From Candidatus Roizmanbacteria bacterium CG09_land_8_20_14_0_10_41_9 (GTDB lineage Bacteria; Patescibacteriota; Microgenomatia; UBA1406; GWC2-37-13): a stretch of 9,779 bases of DNA. The position numbers and the translations under genes are program-made. Under the pieces are notes generated by a model. It was not told where the DNA came from. It made no database searches and saw nothing but the letters and a program-made list of their open reading frames with translations. The DNA lies in NCBI GenBank assembly GCA_002774185.1, contig PEZG01000017.1, forward strand, positions 1-9,779. The letters run 5' to 3'. Below are positions 1-6,070 of the stretch, one piece after another (within the stretch, counting starts at the first letter, position 1; every line of letters starts with the position of its first letter).

Positions 1-652
1 CAAACCCGACAGTCAAGGCTATCCAATTGTTTTGGGATGATTCGATAACCGATCTCATCTTATATAAATCATATGCGGATGCGGCAAGGATTGTCGGGAC
101 AGCCAAAAGAAATGAGTACTGCGCTGATTCGTCCCGTTTATACCCCAAAATCATCATTGTCACCATAACGATCCCCGCCCGCGAAACTCCCGGTACAACC
201 GCTATTGATTGGGTAAGACCGATGACAAACGCCACTGCCAAGGGGATGTTTGATAGAGATTTTTGCAGAATAATCTTTTTTTTCTTAACGCACCATTCCA
301 TAATTAAAAAAATCAATCCAAAAGAAAACAACGCCACGATAATCAGGGGCAACGAATTAAAAAACACGGTTTTTATTATGTTATAAAGGAAGAATCCTAT
401 GACGGCTGTTGGGATAAAAGAAACGGCAAGGGTATTCAACATCTGCGGGTTTTTCCTAATATAGGAATAATATAATGTTACTACTGCCAGGATTGCTCCG
501 GACTGTATAAACACTTCGAACAACTTCACAAAATCCGTTTGGGCGACGTTCAAAACCTTAGAGGCAATAATTAGATGCGCGGTTGAAGAAATGGGCAAGA
601 ATTCAGTTAAGCCCTCCACAATGCCAAAAACTACCACATTCAATACATTCAT
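1..652 (-). CDS. uppP: Undecaprenyl-diphosphatase UppP (BacA family), C-terminus cut by window edge
   Basis: This integral membrane phosphatase dephosphorylates undecaprenyl pyrophosphate at the outer face of the membrane and so recycles the lipid carrier for peptidoglycan and other glycans. The reading frame is open from the ATG at 652 to the left edge, giving 217 codons; the family is usually about 265-290 residues, so roughly the last fifth is missing. The glutamate-rich family motif is EGLTEFLPISST at residues 13-24 (E13 and E17), followed by H26. The second motif is PGVSRAG at 154-160 with R158. The usual serine after SR is alanine here, a mild variation. Several hydrophobic stretches (about 50-62, 76-92, 100-118, 138-153, 160-170 and 180-195) fit a polytopic protein. 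The gene diverges from the GT4 gene. No Shine-Dalgarno precedes the ATG, but a -10-like TATACT lies 6 nt upstream. The identity is firm. Confidence 0.95.
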   Translation of the reverse strand, partial: MNVLNVVVFGIVEGLTEFLPISSTAHLIIASKVLNVAQTDFVKLFEVFIQSGAILAVVTLYYSYIRKNPQMLNTLAVSFIPTAVIGFFLYNIIKTVFFNSLPLIIVALFSFGLIFLIMEWCVKKKKIILQKSLSNIPLAVAFVIGLTQSIAVVPGVSRAGIVMVTMMILGYKRDESAQYSFLLAVPTILAASAYDLYKMRSVIESSQNNWIALTVGF

Positions 653-658
653 ATATAA

Positions 659-664
659 AGTATA
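659..664 (-). promoter_or_regulatory. Candidate -10 element of uppP
   Basis: Read on the minus strand, TATACT (5 of 6 matches to TATAAT) ends 6 nt before the uppP ATG, so transcription would begin at or beside the start codon. No good -35 hexamer is seen at 17-18 bp. Instead, the left arm of the inverted-repeat element begins 21 bp upstream, where an activator or other regulator could sit. This is inferred from spacing only. Confidence 0.4.
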
Positions 665-685
665 CCTATTGTAATGGAGATTTAT

Positions 686-754
686 CGAGTATATACACGA
701 TCGTCTTAGCATATTAATGTTCTATTTTGCTAAATCAAGGACGATCGGTATATA
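686..754. repeat. Inverted-repeat intergenic element, copy 1
   Basis: The left arm is CGAGTATATACACGATCGTC (686-705) and the right arm is GACGATCGGTATATA (740-754). The arms pair as CGATCGTC/GACGATCG (8 bp, perfect) and TATATAC/GTATATA (7 bp), with one unpaired A at 697. Inside, TTAGC (706-710) pairs with GCTAA (729-733) around an 18-nt AT-rich loop, leaving six unpaired bases at 734-739. The left arm matches copy 2 at 19 of 20 positions. The element fills most of the 111-bp gap between the divergent uppP and GT4 genes, and its right end runs into the GT4 -10 box. It could be a pair of operators, a structured element or a small repeat family. It is not an intrinsic terminator because no T-tract follows. 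Confidence 0.8.
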
Positions 755-756
755 AT
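727..756 (+). promoter_or_regulatory. Candidate promoter of the GT4 gene
   Basis: A consensus -10 TATAAT lies at 751-756 and a -35-like TTGCTA at 727-732, with an 18-bp spacer. Only 7 nt separate the -10 box from the ATG at 764, so the transcript would start at or next to the start codon, and no Shine-Dalgarno is present. The spacer contains the right arm of inverted-repeat copy 1. A protein bound there would therefore overlap polymerase. Confidence 0.6.
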
Positions 757-763
757 ATAGTTT

Positions 764-1909
764 ATGAAAATTGCGATCGTACACGATCAACTCCAGGAGT
801 TTGGAGGGGCTGAGCGCGTGCTGGTCTCCCTTATCCGCATATTCCCTGAGGCGGATGTATTCACCTCATTCTATAACCCTAACTCGTTAGGAATCCATGC
901 TCCACTATTTAGAAACAAACGGATCCATACCTCATGGGCCGACAAAATCCCTTTTCTAAAAAAACTGTATTCTCCGCTACGCTTCATCACTCCTCTCATA
1001 TGGGAATCGTTTGATTTTTCATCCTACGACCTTGTCATTTCCTCGTCTGGATCATACATGTCAAAGGGTATCGTAACAAAACCCAATACTACCCATATAT
1101 GCTATCTTCACCATCCGCCCCGCTACCTATACAACTATGAAACTGCAATTGAATGGCAGAAATATAGATTGATTAAAATCTACGGAAATTTAATTAATCA
1201 TAACTTAAGAATATGGGACTACTTTACTTCCCAGCGGGTCGGTTATTTTATTGCAAATTCGGAGGAAACGAAAAGAAGGGTAGAAAAGTTCTACAGAAGG
1301 AATGCCGTTGTAATTTATCCTCCGGTATCCGTTCCTGAGGAATTTGAGACGAAATATTCCCCGGATTCTTCACAATATTATTTGACTATTTCCCGTTTGG
1401 CTCGGGCAAAGCACGTAGATATTCTCATAAAGGCAGCCAACAAGCATAAATTCCGTCTGAAAATTGTAGGAATAGGACGGGATGAGGTATATTTAAAAAA
1501 AATCGCAGGAAAAACCGTTGAATTTCTTGGAAGCGTCTCAGATAAGCAACTTCCTGAGCTATACCGAGGAGCTAAGGCCTTCCTTTTCGCATCGGTGGAT
1601 GAAGAATTCGGAATCGCTCCGGTTGAGGCTATGGGTCATGGATTGCCAGTTATTGCTTTTAAATCAGGTGGTGTGCCGGAAATCGTAAAAAACGATGAAA
1701 GTGGGTATCTTTATAATAAGCTTCATGAGGATGCGCTTATTGAAAAAATAGAACTGTTTGAAATCTTACCTCCAGACAAAATAGAAGAGCTTCGCATCTA
1801 TGCCAGAGTAACTGCACTGGCTTTTTCGGAAGAAAATTTTAAAAGAGATCTCCTGAAATATATTTCTTCTCTTTTTCCTAATTCTAAATTCTCAAATCTT
1901 AATTCTTAA
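764..1909 (+). CDS. GT4-family glycosyltransferase, WbaZ/mannosyltransferase-like
   Basis: This is a GT-B-fold retaining glycosyltransferase of family GT4, expected in the cytoplasm or at the inner membrane face, moving a sugar from a nucleotide-sugar (GDP-mannose would be typical of WbaZ-like members) to a lipid-linked glycan. The N-terminal acceptor domain opens with MKIAIVHD and a GGAERVL loop at 14-20. HICYLHHPPRYLY (111-123) is typical of the WbaZ-like group. The C-terminal donor domain begins near 205 with TISRLARAKHVDILIKA, which holds the phosphate-binding R211 and K216. The EX7E motif is E281 and E288 in EFGIAPVEAMGHGLPVIAF. The 381-residue length is normal. The start is fixed by the conserved N-terminus. 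The last nine residues (NSKFSNLNS) are encoded by a heptanucleotide repeat, so the original C-terminus has probably been replaced. The family call is firm; the sugar is a guess. Confidence 0.92.
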   Translation: MKIAIVHDQLQEFGGAERVLVSLIRIFPEADVFTSFYNPNSLGIHAPLFRNKRIHTSWADKIPFLKKLYSPLRFITPLIWESFDFSSYDLVISSSGSYMSKGIVTKPNTTHICYLHHPPRYLYNYETAIEWQKYRLIKIYGNLINHNLRIWDYFTSQRVGYFIANSEETKRRVEKFYRRNAVVIYPPVSVPEEFETKYSPDSSQYYLTISRLARAKHVDILIKAANKHKFRLKIVGIGRDEVYLKKIAGKTVEFLGSVSDKQLPELYRGAKAFLFASVDEEFGIAPVEAMGHGLPVIAFKSGGVPEIVKNDESGYLYNKLHEDALIEKIELFEILPPDKIEELRIYARVTALAFSEENFKRDLLKYISSLFPNSKFSNLNS

Positions 1910-1919
1910 TTCTTAATTA
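1880..1919. repeat. Heptanucleotide tandem repeat at the convergent gene junction
   Basis: The units follow without gaps: AATTCTA (1880), AATTCTC (1887), AAATCTT (1894), AATTCTT (1901), AATTCTT (1908) and a partial AATTA (1915). This gives five full units and part of a sixth, with single-base differences. The array encodes the last nine residues and the TAA of the GT4 gene, fills the 7-bp gap, and supplies the TAA of the convergent MacB-type permease (complement of TTA at 1917-1919). No GC-rich stem or T-tract is present, so it is not an intrinsic terminator. Confidence 0.85.
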
Positions 1920-3128
1920 TTCATACCGTATCGCATCCATTGGCGTAAGATCAGCCGCTTTCTTTGCTGGAAACACTCCAAAAATAATTCCAATCGCTGA
2001 GGAAACCCCTAGGGCAAGGATTATGGACTGTGCGTCAATATATGCCGGAAACAGACTTTGGAGAAAAAACACGATCACATAAGAGACGGTTAGCCCCAGT
2101 ATCCCACCTATCAAAGACAAAATGACTGATTCTGTCAAAAACTGCGCTAAGATATCACTCTTTTTTGCCCCCAGTGCGCGCCTGATACCAATTTCCCTTA
2201 TCCTCTCAGTCACCGTCACATACATGATATTCATAATTCCGATTCCTCCCACAACCAGAGAGATCGCCGCTATCGCAACCAGAACGGTGTTGATGATCGA
2301 AAAAATCGACGAGATGGTTTCCATAATCTCCTTTTGTTCAAGTACGGAAAAATCGTCCTTATCATATCTTCGCTCCAGCAAGCGTTGCACATCCTCTTTG
2401 ATCTGAGGAATTGCATCTTTATTTTCCGCCTTAAAATAAATAGCGTAGAATTTCTTATCCGGATTGAAAGAATAGGTGGCCTTAAAAGGAATATATGCGT
2501 GATCATCTAACCCTCCTCCTCCAAGACCTCCGCCTCCTTTTGACTTAATTACCCCGATGATCTTGAAATTCTGATTTTCCATGGTTACATTCTTCCCGAC
2601 GCTTTCCTCGGCTGAATCAAACAATTTTTCAACGACGGTAGTGCTCAACATGATAACCTTTCCGCCTTTTTGCACGTCTTTTTTTTCCATCAACCTCCCG
2701 TACTCCACTTCAAGATTAAACATGGGTACGATTTGTTCCGATGATCCGACAATCTCCACTATCTCGGTTTTACCATTAGCCTCTACGGTGGAACCTGCTT
2801 TTGCATATCCTGGAGCGATATAGGTTATGGACTTAACCTTTTCAATCGTTCTCACATCTTTATCATCGAATTTGATTCCGCCTACTATTCCTCCTCCCCG
2901 AGTAATGGTAGCTTTGCTACCTGGCATGACATACATGAGGTTGGAACCAAGACTTTCAAACTGTTGTTCTATGTAGCGCTTTAACCCGAGACCCAGAACC
3001 ATCAAAAGTACGACGGCCATTACTCCGATGAGAATTCCCAAAGATGTTAGGAACGTTCTCCCTTTGCTCCTTGAAAAGTCAAAAAAGGCAGACTTTATGG
3101 TGAAAACTAAATACCGAATGTATTTCAT
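1917..3128 (-). CDS. MacB-type ABC transporter permease (MacB_PCD plus FtsX domains)
   Basis: This is the membrane subunit of a type VII (MacB/LolCE-like) ABC exporter, which couples ATP hydrolysis in the cytoplasm to movements of an extracytoplasmic domain. The 403 residues show the family layout: a first membrane helix at about 26-48 (TSLGILIGVMAVVLLMVLGLG), an extracytoplasmic MacB_PCD domain at about 50-270, then three helices in the FtsX domain at about 278-304, 330-356 and 368-388. The coupling segment TVTERIREIGIRRALGAKK lies at 305-323, and the protein ends in the usual PAKKAADLTPMDAIRYE. An odd glycine-rich stretch, GGGGLGGGGLDD, sits at 198-209 in the extracytoplasmic domain. The start ATG overlaps the ATPase stop as ATGA, which indicates translational coupling. 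There is no fused ATPase domain, unlike E. coli MacB. The substrate is unknown. Confidence 0.93.
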   Translation of the reverse strand: MKYIRYLVFTIKSAFFDFSRSKGRTFLTSLGILIGVMAVVLLMVLGLGLKRYIEQQFESLGSNLMYVMPGSKATITRGGGIVGGIKFDDKDVRTIEKVKSITYIAPGYAKAGSTVEANGKTEIVEIVGSSEQIVPMFNLEVEYGRLMEKKDVQKGGKVIMLSTTVVEKLFDSAEESVGKNVTMENQNFKIIGVIKSKGGGGLGGGGLDDHAYIPFKATYSFNPDKKFYAIYFKAENKDAIPQIKEDVQRLLERRYDKDDFSVLEQKEIMETISSIFSIINTVLVAIAAISLVVGGIGIMNIMYVTVTERIREIGIRRALGAKKSDILAQFLTESVILSLIGGILGLTVSYVIVFFLQSLFPAYIDAQSIILALGVSSAIGIIFGVFPAKKAADLTPMDAIRYE

Positions 3129-3793
3129 ACGATTTGCCCGTCAACCATTTTTATAGTTCTTCTGGTTCTTTCTGCAACATGCGCGTCATGGGTAACTACC
3201 ACGATGGTTATTTTTTCCTCCCTGTTGAGCTCGCTAAGTAAATCCAATATGCTTTCCCCTGTTTTGGAATCAAGATTCCCTGTGGGCTCGTCTGCCAAGA
3301 TACACTCCGGATGCATGATGAGTGCGCGTGCAATTGCGACACGTTGTTGCTGTCCTCCAGAGATTTTATTTGGATAAGAATTCTCTTTGCCTTTTAATCC
3401 AAATTTATCGACCAGGTCTCTTGCTTTTTCTAAGGGATCATAGGAGAGTTTTACGGATGCGTACACCGATGGAAGAAGAATATTTTCCAGTACGGTCAAT
3501 TTATTGATGAGATTGAATTGCTGGAACACGAATCCAAAAAAAGCGTTTCTCAAAGCCGAAATTTTGTCATCCCCCAAACCTGTAACGTTTTTTTCATCGA
3601 CGTGGATAGATCCTTTTGTGGGTTGATCCAATAACCCCATGACATACATTAACGTTGATTTGCCGCATCCCGAAGGTCCAACAACACCTATAAACTCTCC
3701 CTTTTCAATCGTAAGGGTTATGTCCTTTAGCGCGGTGAAAGTTATTTCCCTGTCTATTTGATATTCTTTCCAGACGCCCTGAAGTTTAATCAT
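3125..3793 (-). CDS. MacB/LolD-type ABC transporter ATPase
   Basis: This is the ATP-binding subunit of the exporter and works as a cytoplasmic dimer under the FtsX-type permease. From the chosen start it has 222 residues, the normal size for this subfamily. Walker A is GPSGCGKST (39-47), the Q-loop is FQQFN (90-94), the signature is ISGGQQQ (144-150), Walker B is CILADEP (164-170) followed by TGNLD, and the switch histidine is H202 in THD. All catalytic elements are intact. The start at 3793 is supported by an AGGGG ribosome-binding sequence 9 nt upstream (3803-3807) and by homology beginning at MIKLQGV. An in-frame ATG at 3802 abuts this sequence too closely, and a longer reading from 3886 is only an extension into the upstream gene. 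The gene overlaps the membrane-fusion gene by 8 nt (ATGATTAA) and the permease gene by 4 nt. Confidence 0.95.
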   Translation of the reverse strand: MIKLQGVWKEYQIDREITFTALKDITLTIEKGEFIGVVGPSGCGKSTLMYVMGLLDQPTKGSIHVDEKNVTGLGDDKISALRNAFFGFVFQQFNLINKLTVLENILLPSVYASVKLSYDPLEKARDLVDKFGLKGKENSYPNKISGGQQQRVAIARALIMHPECILADEPTGNLDSKTGESILDLLSELNREEKITIVVVTHDAHVAERTRRTIKMVDGQIV

Positions 3794-4808
3794 AAATGAC
3801 ATCCCCTTTTTGTAACCCTGAAGTGACAATAGTATTTGCATCGATTTCTTCTGCGGTCTTGATATATGTCTTTGTTGGTTTGCCATTGATCAGCTTCAAT
3901 ACGTATGCTTTTCCATTTTCCTTCTTGATCATAGATGTTGGAACGGAAAGGACGTTTTCCACCTCCTTTATCAAAAAGTTGACGTCCCCGGTCATCCCGA
4001 TCCGATACTTATAGGCGGAATTATCAACCGTCAGCCCGAGCTTTACTTGGTACACGGTTCCCGTTTCGTCTTCTTTTGGAACAAACGAAATAAAGTATAT
4101 CTTCCCCTTGATGGTTTCGTCTGGATATGAATCTAGGATTACTTCTCCCAATTCATCTTGCCGTAACCGCCATACTTCTGTTTGATCTGCGGTAATTGAG
4201 AAATAGATCGTCGTGGGGTTTACGATTTCAAACTCTGCTTGGGTTGGGGTGATATATACTCCTGCGTAAGGTGAGGCAGCTCGCACAACGATTCCCTCAA
4301 TAGGTGTATAAAGATAGGAATACTTTAATGCAATATCCTTCAACTCCACATCAATCACTGCATTGTCGAGATCATACTGGGCTTTTTCAAAAAGTCTCTG
4401 CATTTCGGCCAACTCCAGAGTAGTTTTTAGACCCTTATCGCTGTTGTCGTCTTTTGATTGTTCGAAATCCAACCTTTCATTCACATAGGTGTTAAGATAC
4501 TTCTTTAGATTCTTTTGGAGCTCTGCTTGATCCTGGGAAGCAATTCCTTGGAATTTCTTGACATAGTCCCCGACCTTCACGCCCACCCACGCGAGTTTCC
4601 CTGAAGTTTGGAACCTCAACGTTGTTTTTTCCTCTGCGTCAACCTCTCCGGAAAGGGTCAGCATCTCCTTTAAGTTTCTTTTTTTCACCGTGTAAGCGCT
4701 TTTCTTATCGAGTGTGGCTTGCGTGCTTTTTCTCCAATACACGAAACCGCCGACTGCGATTGCAAGTATCACCAACACATACCAATACTTCTTCAAAAAA
4801 GAAACCAT
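3786..4808 (-). CDS. Membrane-fusion protein of the exporter (MacA/HlyD-like)
   Basis: This is the periplasmic-adaptor-type partner of a MacB exporter, anchored in the membrane by one N-terminal helix (about 9-24, YWYVLVILAIAVGGFV) after a short KK-containing start. The rest is extracytoplasmic. A split biotinyl-lipoyl domain is visible at about 62-90 (GKLAWVGVKVGDYVKKFQG) and 168-196 (YTPIEGIVVRAASPYAGVYI), separated by a charged helical hairpin at about 92-160. A beta-barrel follows at about 198-280 and a short membrane-proximal domain ends the protein at 340. It is the first gene of the operon, which runs on into the ATPase and permease. No TolC-like gene is nearby; in a single-membrane cell the adaptor would act alone or help capture substrate. 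No Shine-Dalgarno precedes the ATG, and a TATAAT lies 13 nt upstream. The family call is firm; the function in export is inferred from the operon. Confidence 0.9.
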   Translation of the reverse strand: MVSFLKKYWYVLVILAIAVGGFVYWRKSTQATLDKKSAYTVKKRNLKEMLTLSGEVDAEEKTTLRFQTSGKLAWVGVKVGDYVKKFQGIASQDQAELQKNLKKYLNTYVNERLDFEQSKDDNSDKGLKTTLELAEMQRLFEKAQYDLDNAVIDVELKDIALKYSYLYTPIEGIVVRAASPYAGVYITPTQAEFEIVNPTTIYFSITADQTEVWRLRQDELGEVILDSYPDETIKGKIYFISFVPKEDETGTVYQVKLGLTVDNSAYKYRIGMTGDVNFLIKEVENVLSVPTSMIKKENGKAYVLKLINGKPTKTYIKTAEEIDANTIVTSGLQKGDVIYD

Positions 4809-4821
4809 ATGATTAAAAATT

Positions 4822-4851
4822 ATTATATACCGTTAGCAGTTGAAACCGCAA
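4822..4851 (-). promoter_or_regulatory. Candidate promoter of the MacAB-type exporter operon
   Basis: On the minus strand a consensus -10 TATAAT lies at 4827-4822 and a -35-like TTGCGG at 4851-4846, with an 18-bp spacer. The start point would be near 4815, giving a leader of only about 7 nt with no Shine-Dalgarno. The -10 region, CGGTATATAATA, is identical over 12 bp to that of the GT4 promoter. Inverted-repeat copy 2 begins directly upstream of the -35 box, the usual position of an activator site. Confidence 0.55.
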
Positions 4852-4927
4852 CGAGTATATACTCGATCGTCCTAATATATCAAAATTTAATTATTAAAAA
4901 AGTTGAAATTCAAAGACGATCGGTATA
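4852..4927. repeat. Inverted-repeat intergenic element, copy 2
   Basis: The left arm is CGAGTATATACTCGATCGTC (4852-4871) and the right arm is GACGATCGGTATA (4915-4927), which pair as in copy 1 around a 43-nt AT-rich spacer. The left arm begins with a perfect 14-bp palindrome, CGAGTATATACTCG. The spacer contains a second palindrome, TTTAATTATTAAA (4886-4898), almost exactly at the centre of the element. The spacer is largely unlike that of copy 1, so only the arms are conserved. The element lies between the end of the PIG-V-like gene (stop at 4931) and the exporter promoter, filling most of the 122-bp gap 4809-4930. Confidence 0.8.
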
Positions 4928-4930
4928 CCA

Positions 4931-6070
4931 TCAAAGGTAAGGCAACCAGTTAGATATCGGCATCACATTATACGCCATGAAATTCCAAGCGTAAAGGTAT
5001 ATCGCAGGGAGAAGCACCATAAATGCTATTAGAAATTTTTTGGAGGTAAGAAAACGTTCAAATGCAATTGCTGACAGCGGCCACAAGGGGAGACTATAGC
5101 GAGCGATGTCTCTGTGTTGTACAAACAGTACTGCCACAAAGAAAATAACTGAGAAATAAAAAAAGCTTCTGTATCGGATATCTTTTAACGTGAAAATTGT
5201 GTAGAGATATAGGAAAAAATAGAAAATAATGTCTTCAAGCCATGCAGTCCCTACCCAGGTTTTCTGAAAATTAAAAACCGAGTAGGGAAAAACCAGGTGG
5301 ATATTATCTCCGGAATGGAAATAAGCAAGAAAGTCCCCGTATTGAAAATAGTACAACGTACATACCGCGACAAATCCCAATGGAATAAGAAGAATCCCCA
5401 TATATTTCCATTGGATCTTTTTCTCTTTCAGGTATTTTTCAAGAAACACCAGCCCGTAGGCTGCAAAAAGGAGTACTCCCGGAGTTTTTACCATTGCGGA
5501 TAGTGCCCCTGCTGCTCCGGCGGCCAGGTATTTTTCTTTTTCGAAAAAATAGAGAGAAATAAGGATCAATAGAATGAATAGGCTTTCAGGTGCTCCTATG
5601 GATCTAACAATTAACAACCGCGGGAAAAAAAGGAACAGGATCGTCAACAATAATGGTTTTTGGGACAGTTTCAACTCCTTTAAAAGGAAGAGTAGAAAAC
5701 ATCCCAGTAAACCTGTTGCTAGGAAATTGACTAAAATCATGGATTTCAGATATCCGAATGTAAAAGAAAAAGCCCGGATGAGAATGGGATATAAGGGTAA
5801 ATGGGCGGCGAAGTATCGGGGGGAAATCGACAGTTCCATCTGTAAACTTTTGATTAACGCCGGATCGTACAGGGTCTTTGCGGGAATAATATAAAGAGGA
5901 CCGTCGAAATTCCGATAAATGTACTGGAATGTAGAGTCCTCAATCCGCAACCCAAACCAGGCGTGGAACCTGCCTAGGAATGGCATCCACAAAACAAAAG
6001 TACTTATTAAAACAACGAAGATTACGGTAAAATATGCATATATGCCCGTTAGGCGACCCTTTAGAACCAT
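4931..6070 (-). CDS. PIG-V-like GT-C mannosyltransferase
   Basis: This is a polytopic GT-C-fold glycosyltransferase, expected to move a sugar (mannose in the PIG-V family) from a polyprenyl-phosphate donor on the outer face of the membrane. It has 379 residues from the chosen start. The first helix (about 11-30) is followed by the loop NFDGPLYIIPAKTLY (54-68) with the likely catalytic D56, then HLPLYPILIRAF (90-101), as in the PIG-V pattern of an Asp-Gly loop followed by a PLYP motif. APESLF (160-165) and HRDIARYSLPLWP (319-331) match later conserved points. About eight to ten hydrophobic helices are visible. The start is uncertain: ATG 6070 follows an extended -10 by 7 nt, ATG 6079 is possible, and the longest reading from 6130 runs far into the opposite gene. 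It ends 3 nt from inverted-repeat copy 2. The GT-C call is firm, the PIG-V affiliation moderate. Confidence 0.8.
   Translation of the reverse strand: MVLKGRLTGIYAYFTVIFVVLISTFVLWMPFLGRFHAWFGLRIEDSTFQYIYRNFDGPLYIIPAKTLYDPALIKSLQMELSISPRYFAAHLPLYPILIRAFSFTFGYLKSMILVNFLATGLLGCFLLFLLKELKLSQKPLLLTILFLFFPRLLIVRSIGAPESLFILLILISLYFFEKEKYLAAGAAGALSAMVKTPGVLLFAAYGLVFLEKYLKEKKIQWKYMGILLIPLGFVAVCTLYYFQYGDFLAYFHSGDNIHLVFPYSVFNFQKTWVGTAWLEDIIFYFFLYLYTIFTLKDIRYRSFFYFSVIFFVAVLFVQHRDIARYSLPLWPLSAIAFERFLTSKKFLIAFMVLLPAIYLYAWNFMAYNVMPISNWLPYL
6028..6033 (+). promoter_or_regulatory. Candidate -10 element of the GT39-GT2-GT39 operon
   Basis: TAAAAT (5 of 6 matches to TATAAT) ends 8 nt before the ATG at 6042, so the transcript would be leaderless or nearly so. 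The -35 region is poor. The box lies inside the coding sequence of the opposite PIG-V-like gene, which lowers confidence because AT-rich coding DNA can mimic it. Confidence 0.35.

Noticed and set aside
27..386. Plus-strand open frame of 119 codons at the left end
   Set aside because: The opposite strand encodes UppP with clear family motifs through the whole stretch; this frame is its shadow and has no recognisable domain.
686..754. Inverted-repeat elements as MITEs or insertion-sequence ends
   Set aside because: No target-site duplication is visible at either copy, the interiors are mostly unrelated, and no transposase is present. Two copies are too few to settle it, but promoter placement fits regulation better.
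773..788. A third copy of the CGATCG-type arm at the start of the GT4 gene (GCGATCGTACACGATC)
   Set aside because: It resembles the left arm but encodes the conserved residues IAIVHDQ of the GT4 N-terminus, so the similarity is explained by the protein.
3794..3886. Longer N-terminus for the ABC ATPase (start at 3886)
   Set aside because: The added 31 residues lie within the coding sequence of the membrane-fusion gene. ABC homology begins at 3793, which has a well-placed AGGGG sequence.
4852..4930. Inverted-repeat copy 2 as an intrinsic terminator for the PIG-V-like gene
   Set aside because: The paired arms are separated by a 43-nt AT-rich loop, and the sequence after the stem is TTGCGGTTTC with no T-tract.
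5574..5894. Plus-strand open frame of 106 codons inside the PIG-V-like gene
   Set aside because: It is a basic, lysine/arginine-rich complement of membrane-helix codons with no start signal or domain. The minus-strand protein explains the region.
5919..6041. Longer N-terminus for the GT39 gene (start at 5919)
   Set aside because: The extra 41 residues are complementary to well-formed coding sequence of the opposite gene and precede the expected first helix without family similarity.
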